Assembly (NCBI GenBank): GCA_946544695.1
Contig: CAMNMO010000218.1
Location: 1 to 5,394, forward strand
Source of the DNA: an uncultured Ruminococcus sp.
GTDB lineage: Bacteria > Bacillota > Clostridia > Oscillospirales > Ruminococcaceae
Reading direction: 5' to 3'
DNA length: 5,394 nucleotides
The first letter of the stretch is position 1. Every line of letters starts with the position of its first letter. Positions 1 through 3,936 of this stretch are shown piece after piece. A program made the position numbers and the translations under genes. Below the pieces are notes generated by a model. It had not been told where the DNA came from. It worked only from the letters and a program-made list of their open reading frames with translations, and made no database searches.

Positions 1-2
1 TG

Positions 3-10
3 AAAGGAAG
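3..10 (+). promoter_or_regulatory. Ribosome binding site of the carboxynorspermidine synthase gene
   Basis: The purine run AAAGGAAG ends 7 nt before the ATG at 18. It supports that ATG as the start, which also begins the Rossmann fold exactly as expected. The TGA at 1-3 could be the stop codon of an upstream gene, but the window is too short to tell. No promoter is visible in the 17 bases before the gene. Confidence 0.7.
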
Positions 11-17
11 ATGTGAT

Positions 18-1220
18 ATGTCAAGAGCATTGATAATAGGCGCAGGCGGAGTTGCGGGTGTTGTGATACACAAGTGCTGCCAGAACAGTGAGGTGTTCAC
101 CGATATCTGTATCGCAAGCCGTACAAAGTCCAAGTGCGACAAGTTCAGGGAGGAGCTTCAGGACAAGACCAAGACCAACATCACCACCGCACAGGTCAAC
201 GCCGATAACGTGCCCGAGCTGGTGGCGCTGATGAAGGAGTACAAGCCCGATATCTGCATAAATGTGGCACTGCCCTATCAGGATCTTCATATAATGGACG
301 CCTGCCTTGAATGCAAGGTGGACTACCTCGATACCGCAAACTATGAGCCCGAGGACACTGCAAAGTTTGAGTACAGCTGGCAGTGGGCTTACCGTGAGAG
401 ATTCGAGAAAGCAGGCATAACCGCCATACTGGGCAGCGGCTTTGATCCGGGTGTTACGGGCGTTTTCTGCGCTTATGCACAGAAGCACTATTTCGATGAG
501 ATAAATTATATAGATATCCTCGACTGCAACGGCGGCGATCACGGTTATCCCTTTGCCACCAACTTCAACCCCGAGATAAATATCCGTGAGGTAAGCGCAA
601 AGGGCAGCTATATACAGGACGGCAAGTGGGTCGAGACCGAGCCGATGGAGATAAAGAGGGTATACAACTTCGATCAGGTGGGCGAAAAGGACATGTACCT
701 GCTTCACCATGAGGAGCTGGAAAGCCTTGCACTGAACATCAGGGGCATCAAGCGCATACGCTTTTTCATGACCTTCGGACAGAGCTACCTGACACACCTG
801 AAATGCCTTGAAGACGTGGGCATGACTTCCATCGAGCCCATCATGTACGAGGGCAGGGAGATAGTTCCTCTCCAGTTTCTCAAAGCTGTTCTGCCCGACC
901 CCGCAAGTCTCGGTCCCAGAACAAAGGGCAAGACAAATATCGGCTGTATCTTCAAGGGCAAGAAGGACGGTCAGGACAAGACCTACTATGTATATAATGT
1001 ATGCGACCATCAGGAGTGCTACAAGGAGGTCGGCTCGCAGGCTATCTCCTACACCACAGGCGTTCCCGCAATGATAGGCGCCATGATGGTGCTGACAGGC
1101 AAGTGGAAGAGACCCGGCGTTTACAACGTTGAGGAGTTCGATCCCGATCCTTTCATGGAAGCACTGACCAAGTGGGGCTTGCCCTGGACAGAGAATTTCG
1201 ACCCTGTGCTGGTAGACTGA
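18..1220 (+). CDS. Carboxynorspermidine / carboxyspermidine synthase (saccharopine dehydrogenase-like)
   Basis: This 400-residue cytosolic enzyme belongs to the saccharopine dehydrogenase-like family. Known members use NADPH to reductively condense aspartate semialdehyde with 1,3-diaminopropane or putrescine, giving carboxynorspermidine or carboxyspermidine; a separate PLP decarboxylase (NspC) then makes norspermidine or spermidine. The N-terminal Rossmann motif GAGGVAG is at residues 8-14, and the ASRT stretch at 33-36 fits the end of beta-2, where the NADPH phosphate binds. Family blocks visible are GSGFDPGVT (139-147), CNGGDHGYPFATNFNP (170-185), LPDPASLGPRTKGKT, and VCDHQECYKEVGSQAISYTT starting at 328. 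The length is normal for the family and no lesion is seen. The family assignment is firm. Which diamine is used cannot be read from the sequence. The usual partner decarboxylase does not follow; it may lie upstream, outside the window. Confidence 0.93.
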   Translation: MSRALIIGAGGVAGVVIHKCCQNSEVFTDICIASRTKSKCDKFREELQDKTKTNITTAQVNADNVPELVALMKEYKPDICINVALPYQDLHIMDACLECKVDYLDTANYEPEDTAKFEYSWQWAYRERFEKAGITAILGSGFDPGVTGVFCAYAQKHYFDEINYIDILDCNGGDHGYPFATNFNPEINIREVSAKGSYIQDGKWVETEPMEIKRVYNFDQVGEKDMYLLHHEELESLALNIRGIKRIRFFMTFGQSYLTHLKCLEDVGMTSIEPIMYEGREIVPLQFLKAVLPDPASLGPRTKGKTNIGCIFKGKKDGQDKTYYVYNVCDHQECYKEVGSQAISYTTGVPAMIGAMMVLTGKWKRPGVYNVEEFDPDPFMEALTKWGLPWTENFDPVLVD

Positions 1221-1233
1221 TAAAAACAAATGT

Positions 1234-1263
1234 CAGACCGTTTGCCCTGTGGCGGACGGTCTG
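1234..1263. other. Long intergenic hairpin between the synthase and hydrolase genes
   Basis: CAGACCGTTTGCC (1234-1246) pairs with GGCGGACGGTCTG (1251-1263). This makes a 13-bp stem with two U-G pairs and a 4-nt loop CTGT. It begins 13 bases after the synthase stop codon. On the + strand it is followed by AGTGATAATA rather than a U-tract, so it is not a standard intrinsic terminator for the synthase. On the - strand it is followed by ACATTTGTTTTTATC, which is more terminator-like, but no gene is seen ending there. It may stabilise the 3' end of the upstream transcript, or be a leaky or processed site inside the operon. Confidence 0.6.
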
Positions 1264-1310
1264 AGTGATAATAGGAAAAAGCAGCGTGCGGTAAAACGTC
1301 AGCTGCGGAC

Positions 1311-1316
1311 GGAGGG
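1311..1316 (+). promoter_or_regulatory. Ribosome binding site deciding the hydrolase start
   Basis: GGAGGG ends 7 nt before the ATG at 1324. The alternative in-frame GTG at 1249 lies in the loop of the 1234-1263 hairpin and has no Shine-Dalgarno sequence. Its extra 25 residues are charged and do not resemble the start of a hydrolase fold. The ATG at 1324 is therefore preferred. Confidence 0.85.
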
Positions 1317-1323
1317 AACAACG

Positions 1324-2118
1324 ATGACATTTGAAACTTTAGGTGAACGCACTGCCCCTGCGGTGCTGCTCATTCACGGCATGCTGTGCACAGCTGAGGA
1401 CTGCAAGCCGTTCGGCAGATATCTGGCGGACGAGTATTTTGTGATAATGCCCACGCTTGACGGTCACGGCGATGACGGCACCGACCTGCTGACAGCAGAG
1501 GACGAGGCTGAGAAGATATATGCCTACCTTGCCGAAAACGACATAGACAGGCTTGCGCTGCTGCAGGGCAGTTCGATGGGCGCAGAGGTTGCACTGGCGG
1601 TCTATGACCTGCTGAATGCCAACGGCGTGCACGTAAACAGATGCTTTTTCGACGGCGGACCTTTCTTTGACTTTGACCCTGTGCGCAGACAGATGATGTA
1701 CAAGGTGTTCTCAAAGCTTGTGAAGATATTCGAGTCGGGCGACCCCGACGAAGCTGTCAGCAAGATGAAGGAGAACAGGTTCTTCAGGTTCGTGGCGGGC
1801 AGCAAGGCAAAACAGTATGAGCCGCTCATAAAGTCTATGGCAAAAAACAAGCGCAGCTTTTCCGACAAGACCGTGAAGAACATGGTGAAGATATGCTATG
1901 GCTGCAAGCTGCCCTATTTCACCGAAGGCGAACAGCGCCGCATGATATTCTTCCATTCAAAGGAAGAACCTGCCGTAAAGTCAAGGGGGCGTCTTGTCAG
2001 GGCTTACCGCACGGCAGTCTATCGTGGCATAGACGGCTACCCTCACTGCGGCTTGCAGATACAGAAGCCGCAGGCTTACGCAAAGCTGCTCAAAAAGGCT
2101 GTAAAAGAAGGACTCTGA
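1324..2118 (+). CDS. Alpha/beta-hydrolase fold protein
   Basis: This 264-residue protein is probably a cytosolic serine hydrolase of unknown substrate; no signal peptide or membrane segment is seen. The first beta-strand leads into VLLIHGM, with the oxyanion-loop H18-G19. The nucleophile elbow is GSSMG (82-86), with S84 as nucleophile. H241 in GYPHCGL near the C-terminus is the likely catalytic histidine. E214 or E215 in FFHSKEEP after the late beta-strand is the likely acid, where Asp is more common in the superfamily. A helical, Lys/Arg-rich stretch at about 113-200 probably forms the cap. The fold call is firm; esterase, lipase and peptidase activities cannot be separated. It lies 103 bp after the synthase and 25 bp before nth, so it is probably co-transcribed at least with nth. 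Confidence 0.85.
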   Translation: MTFETLGERTAPAVLLIHGMLCTAEDCKPFGRYLADEYFVIMPTLDGHGDDGTDLLTAEDEAEKIYAYLAENDIDRLALLQGSSMGAEVALAVYDLLNANGVHVNRCFFDGGPFFDFDPVRRQMMYKVFSKLVKIFESGDPDEAVSKMKENRFFRFVAGSKAKQYEPLIKSMAKNKRSFSDKTVKNMVKICYGCKLPYFTEGEQRRMIFFHSKEEPAVKSRGRLVRAYRTAVYRGIDGYPHCGLQIQKPQAYAKLLKKAVKEGL

Positions 2119-2130
2119 CTAGGTTGTCTC

Positions 2131-2140
2131 GGGGGGTGAT
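2131..2140 (+). promoter_or_regulatory. G-rich extended ribosome binding site of nth
   Basis: GGGGGGTGAT ends 3 nt before the ATG at 2144. The GGTGAT part matches the extended anti-Shine-Dalgarno complement GGAGGTGAT. A G replaces A at one position, which can still wobble-pair. It is unusual in being six Gs in a row, and it fixes the nth start. Confidence 0.75.
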
Positions 2141-2143
2141 GAC

Positions 2144-2782
2144 ATGACCGTAAAGCAGAAGAAGGACCTGGCATTGCAGGTGATCGAGCGGCTTGAAAAG
2201 CAGTACCCCGATGCGGTCTGTTCGCTGACTTACGAAAAGCCCCACGAGCTGCTGATAGCCACCCGACTTTCCGCACAGTGCACCGATGCAAGGGTGAACA
2301 TCGTCACGAAGGAACTGTTCGCAAAGTATCGCACCATCGAGGGATTTGCCGATGCGGACATCGCTGATATCGAGGAGATGATAAAGCCCTGCGGACTTTA
2401 CAAGACGAAAGCGAAGTCCATAAAAGAGATGTGCATACAGCTGCGTGACGACTACGATTCGCAGTTGCCCGACACACTGGAGGAGCTGACAAAACTCAGC
2501 GGCATAGGCAGAAAGACCGCAAACCTCATCATGGGGGATATCTACCATAAGCCCGCAGTGGTCACCGATACCCACTGCATACGCATAACGGGCAGACTGG
2601 GTCTTGTTAAGAACAAGGAGCCTGCAAAGGTGGAGAACGAGCTTTGGAAGATACTGCCGCCCGACAAAAGCAGCGACCTCTGTCACAGGCTGGTGCTTTT
2701 CGGCAGAGAGTTCTGCACCGCAAGGAGCCCTAAGTGCGGCGGCTGCCCGCTGGGGGATATCTGCATTTCAAAAAGTGAATAG
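2144..2782 (+). CDS. nth: Endonuclease III (DNA glycosylase / AP lyase)
   Basis: This 212-residue base-excision repair enzyme removes oxidised pyrimidines from DNA and nicks the abasic site. The early block LLIATRLSAQCTDARVN (36-52) is the family's helical core. The helix-hairpin-helix is LSGIGRKTAN (118-127), with catalytic lysine K124. The catalytic aspartate is D142 in VVTDTHCIR. These sit four residues later than K120 and D138 of the E. coli enzyme. The C-terminal 4Fe-4S cluster ligands C191, C198, C201 and C207 show the canonical C-x6-C-x2-C-x5-C spacing. Length and all key residues are normal, so it should be active. It is the last gene before the terminator at 2805-2835 and follows the hydrolase by 25 bp, consistent with one transcript. 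Confidence 0.97.
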   Translation: MTVKQKKDLALQVIERLEKQYPDAVCSLTYEKPHELLIATRLSAQCTDARVNIVTKELFAKYRTIEGFADADIADIEEMIKPCGLYKTKAKSIKEMCIQLRDDYDSQLPDTLEELTKLSGIGRKTANLIMGDIYHKPAVVTDTHCIRITGRLGLVKNKEPAKVENELWKILPPDKSSDLCHRLVLFGREFCTARSPKCGGCPLGDICISKSE

Positions 2783-2804
2783 CAGGTGCTTTTGTGCACA
2801 TCAT

Positions 2805-2835
2805 AATACCGAGGGACGACCTCGGTATTTTTTTT
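2805..2835 (+). terminator. Intrinsic terminator after nth
   Basis: AATACCGAGG (2805-2814) pairs perfectly with CCTCGGTATT (2820-2829) around the loop GACGA. An unbroken T-run covers 2828-2835. This is a textbook Rho-independent terminator, 22 bases after the nth stop codon. A second, weaker 5-bp hairpin, CGGCT/AGCCG (2837-2841 with 2849-2853), follows directly. Confidence 0.95.
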
Positions 2836-2863
2836 ACGGCTGTCCCATAGCCGAATTTTAGTT

Positions 2864-2869
2864 GGAGGT
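2864..2869 (+). promoter_or_regulatory. Ribosome binding site of the 92-residue protein
   Basis: GGAGGT ends 7 nt before the ATG at 2877. It excludes the in-frame TTG at 2862, which overlaps the site itself. It is the main evidence that the small open frame is translated. Confidence 0.8.
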
Positions 2870-2876
2870 AGTTTTT

Positions 2877-3155
2877 ATGGACAGAAAACTGACCGAGCTG
2901 CTGTGCGGCGACCGCAGCAGCCGTGAGTTCTTCGCAGGGCTTTCACCCGAGCTGCGAAGACTGCTGATGGAGCGTGATATCGGCAATTTCAAGGCGCTCA
3001 AAAGGGCGGCGGACGAATGCGGCGGCAGAACCTTTGCCGCAGACAGGGCTGACGTCGGGAAGGCGGCATCGGCAAGTGAGTGCACAGGTGCCGTGCCGCA
3101 GGGCAGCGATATGTCCTGCGAAAAGCGCAGCAGCATCGAAAGCGTCACCCCGTAA
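2877..3155 (+). CDS. Small uncharacterised protein, 92 residues
   Basis: I do not recognise a named family. The first 45 or so residues look folded and helical. LTELLCGD is followed by SREFFAGLSPELRRLLMER (15-33) and by IGNFKALKRAADEC. This resembles the short Firmicutes proteins with an 'xxYFxxLPxxVRxxI' pattern followed by a second helix, but that is pattern memory, not a search result. From about residue 49 the sequence turns Gly/Ala/Ser-rich with scattered Cys and no clear structure, as if the tail were unconstrained. There is no signal peptide or membrane segment. The strong ribosome binding site and the downstream hairpin argue for a real gene. No clear promoter is seen between it and the nth terminator 41 bp upstream, so it may depend on readthrough or a weak promoter. 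Function unknown. Confidence 0.65.
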   Translation: MDRKLTELLCGDRSSREFFAGLSPELRRLLMERDIGNFKALKRAADECGGRTFAADRADVGKAASASECTGAVPQGSDMSCEKRSSIESVTP

Positions 3156-3161
3156 AACAGA

Positions 3162-3194
3162 CGAGCCTTTGCCCCTTGTGCGGGTAAAGGCTCG
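3162..3194. terminator. Probable bidirectional terminator between convergent genes
   Basis: CGAGCCTTTGCCC (3162-3174) pairs with GGGTAAAGGCTCG (3182-3194). This gives 13 bp with one G-U pair and a 7-nt loop. On the + strand it is followed by GTCTTTATG, a weak U-tract for the small + gene ending at 3155. On the - strand it is followed by TCTGTTTTACG, a somewhat better U-tract for the lipoprotein gene. The position between two converging genes fits shared termination. Confidence 0.7.
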
Positions 3195-3208
3195 GTCTTT
3201 ATGTACAC

Positions 3209-3231
3209 AGCGCAGCTTGTGCGGCTGCGCT
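3209..3231. other. Second hairpin in the convergent intergenic space
   Basis: AGCGCAGC (3209-3216) pairs perfectly with GCTGCGCT (3224-3231) around the 7-nt loop TTGTGCG. It sits directly after the lipoprotein stop codon on the - strand. Neither side has a convincing U-tract (TTTAAGC on +, GTGTACAT on -). It shares the 9-nt string CTTGTGCGG with the neighbouring hairpin at 3162-3194. It probably strengthens termination or protects the 3' end. Confidence 0.6.
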
Positions 3232-3237
3232 TTAAGC

Positions 3238-3630
3238 TTACTCGAAGATGTCGTCAACGACCTCTCTGCCTGTGTCAAGAGTGTCGTCAATGACCTCGCC
3301 GCCGCCGCTGATGACATCGTCGATGCCTTCACCAACACGGCTCATAAGGTCGCCCGAATCGTCACGGTCTGTCATGTCGGAAGATGAGCTTTCACGGCGT
3401 GATGACGAGCTTTCCCTCACAGACGAGCTTTCCGCACGGGAAGTCTCCCTGCGCTTTGTCGTTGTCGTCTGTGCACGGGAGGTCACAGCCTCTCTTGTGG
3501 TGGTCACAGCGGTGCTTTCCTCGTATTCGCCCTGCTTGTACTCCGAGTCGTTCCTGTCGCCCGCCGAGCATGCTGTCACGACAGCTGCCGCCGACAGCGC
3601 ACACAATGTCACTGCAAGATATTTCTTCAT
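3238..3630 (-). CDS. Small lipoprotein with Ser/Thr/Arg linker and 11-residue repeats
   Basis: This 130-residue predicted lipoprotein would be anchored in the outer leaflet of the cytoplasmic membrane. The signal peptide has MKKYL, then a hydrophobic core, then the lipobox VTAC with C21 as the lipidated cysteine. Residues 25-38 are acidic. Residues 39-92 are a low-complexity linker of Ser, Thr, Arg and Glu, with RESSSS twice seven residues apart. Residues 100-130 form about three 11-residue repeats: GEGIDDVISGG, GEVIDDTLDTG, REVVDDIFE. The ATG at 3630 is chosen because it begins the signal peptide and has a good ribosome binding site. An in-frame ATG at 3666 has none and would add a poor basic extension. 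Function unknown; no catalytic motif is seen. The linker looks like a wall-spanning spacer, and the repeats may form an amphipathic helix. It is divergent from the transporter gene, with 306 bp between. Confidence 0.85.
   Translation of the reverse strand: MKKYLAVTLCALSAAAVVTACSAGDRNDSEYKQGEYEESTAVTTTREAVTSRAQTTTTKRRETSRAESSSVRESSSSRRESSSSDMTDRDDSGDLMSRVGEGIDDVISGGGEVIDDTLDTGREVVDDIFE
3241..3333 (-). repeat. 33-bp tandem repeats encoding 11-residue units
   Basis: The last 31 codons of the lipoprotein repeat with an 11-residue period; all units share E-x-[IV]-D-D-x-[ILF]. At the DNA level GTCGTCAACGACCTC (3250-3264) and GTCGTCAATGACCTC (3283-3297) match at 14 of 15 bases, exactly 33 bp apart. 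The third, most distal unit is more diverged. This suggests growth by tandem duplication. Confidence 0.75.
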
Positions 3631-3637
3631 GGTGATC

Positions 3638-3645
3638 TTTCCTTT
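3638..3645 (-). promoter_or_regulatory. Ribosome binding site of the lipoprotein gene
   Basis: On the - strand AAAGGAAA, with core AAGGA, lies 9 nt before the ATG at 3630. It selects this start over the in-frame ATG at 3666, which is preceded by TATTTTTGCC and has no Shine-Dalgarno sequence. Confidence 0.75.
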
Positions 3646-3771
3646 CTTTGCCTTTGATTTTTTCATGGCAAAAATAGTATTGCCCGAATATCTGCCGCTT
3701 ATTCACAGCCGCATACACTTGCATGCGGATTTGTAAAATTTTATAAAAATCAGGAATATCCAATAATTTCC

Positions 3772-3800
3772 TTGTATTTGTCGGAGTATTGTGGTATAAT
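3772..3800 (+). promoter_or_regulatory. SigA-type extended -10 promoter of the transporter gene
   Basis: A perfect -10 TATAAT is at 3795-3800, preceded by TGG (3792-3794), so it is an extended -10 (TGN). At the ideal 17-bp spacing the -35 is TTGTAT (3772-3777), which keeps only TTG of the consensus. The upstream 3730-3770 block is AT-rich and could act as an UP element. Transcription would begin near 3807, giving a leader of about 130 nt before the transporter ATG. Confidence 0.8.
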
Positions 3801-3806
3801 TGAGTT

Positions 3807-3922
3807 ATTATTTGCCCGTGTGAACTTTTCGGGCGATCTTGTTGTACACGGCTGACCTGTCGGGCAGTCTCAGCTATCCGTCGGTACACGCCGACATTCG
3901 CAGCCGTAAAAAATTTCTTTTT
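3807..3922 (+). promoter_or_regulatory. Structured 5' leader of the transporter mRNA (candidate cis-regulatory RNA)
   Basis: Hairpins readable by eye are GCCCG/CGGGC (3814-3818 with 3830-3834), GCTGA/TCAGC (3851-3855 with 3870-3874, plus inner CTG/CAG) and GTCGG/CCGAC (3880-3884 with 3891-3895). Alternative pairings exist. ACGGCTG (3848-3854) can pair with CAGCCGT (3901-3907), which excludes the second hairpin. TGCCCG (3813-3818) can pair with CGGGCA (3861-3866), which excludes the first. GTACACG recurs exactly 40 bp apart (3844 and 3884). No known riboswitch or T-box signature is recognised. A regulatory role is inference. Confidence 0.35.
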
Positions 3923-3929
3923 AGGAGAG
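3923..3929 (+). promoter_or_regulatory. Ribosome binding site of the transporter gene
   Basis: AGGAGAG ends 7 nt before the ATG at 3937, directly after the U-rich stretch TTTCTTTTT (3914-3922). It supports this start, which begins a short polar N-terminus ahead of the first membrane helix. Confidence 0.85.
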
Positions 3930-3936
3930 TAAGAAA

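Larger units (their letters stand above)
3631..3936. other. Divergent intergenic region between lipoprotein and transporter genes
   Basis: This 306-bp stretch has no credible gene. From left to right it holds the lipoprotein ribosome binding site (3638-3645) and a small hairpin CCGCAT/ATGCGG (3709-3714 with 3723-3728). Next is an AT-rich block at about 3730-3770, then the + strand promoter at 3772-3800 and the structured transporter leader. A lipoprotein promoter must lie here too. The best - strand -10 candidate is TACTAT (3679-3674), but it lacks a recognisable -35, so I do not call it. Confidence 0.8.

Noticed and set aside
21..1229. A 402-codon open frame on the - strand opposite the synthase gene
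   Set aside because: It mirrors the synthase in antisense. The + frame has a ribosome binding site, all family motifs and normal length; the - translation resembles no known protein. It is a by-product of codon bias.
1267..1272. GATAAT as a -10 element for the hydrolase gene
   Set aside because: Five of six bases match, but no -35 is found at 16-18 bp; the nearest TTGCCC is at 19 bp and inside the hairpin stem. Too weak to call.
1249..1323. N-terminal extension of the hydrolase from the GTG at 1249
   Set aside because: The GTG lies in the loop of a hairpin with no Shine-Dalgarno; GGAGGG at 1311-1316 serves the ATG at 1324, and the extension has no hydrolase-like content.
2090..2686. A 198-codon - strand open frame opposite nth
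   Set aside because: It is antisense to a fully intact endonuclease III with all catalytic and cluster residues, and it has no recognisable domain of its own.
3674..3679. TACTAT on the - strand as the lipoprotein promoter -10
   Set aside because: No -35-like hexamer is present at 16-18 bp upstream (ATAAGC at 17 bp), so the promoter remains unplaced.
3709..3728. CCGCAT/ATGCGG hairpin followed by AT-rich DNA as a terminator
   Set aside because: The stem is only 6 bp with an 8-nt loop, no T-run follows directly, and no + strand gene ends there. It is more likely incidental or a protein-binding palindrome.
3248..3736. A 162-codon + strand open frame overlapping the lipoprotein gene
   Set aside because: It is Ser/Thr/Pro-rich only because it is the complement of the low-complexity linker. 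There is no Shine-Dalgarno before its ATG, while the - strand frame has a lipobox signal peptide and a good ribosome binding site.
3801..3936. T-box or known amino-acid riboswitch in the transporter leader
   Set aside because: No T-box core (AGGGTGGNACCGCG-like) or other riboswitch consensus that I know is present; only unassigned hairpins are seen.
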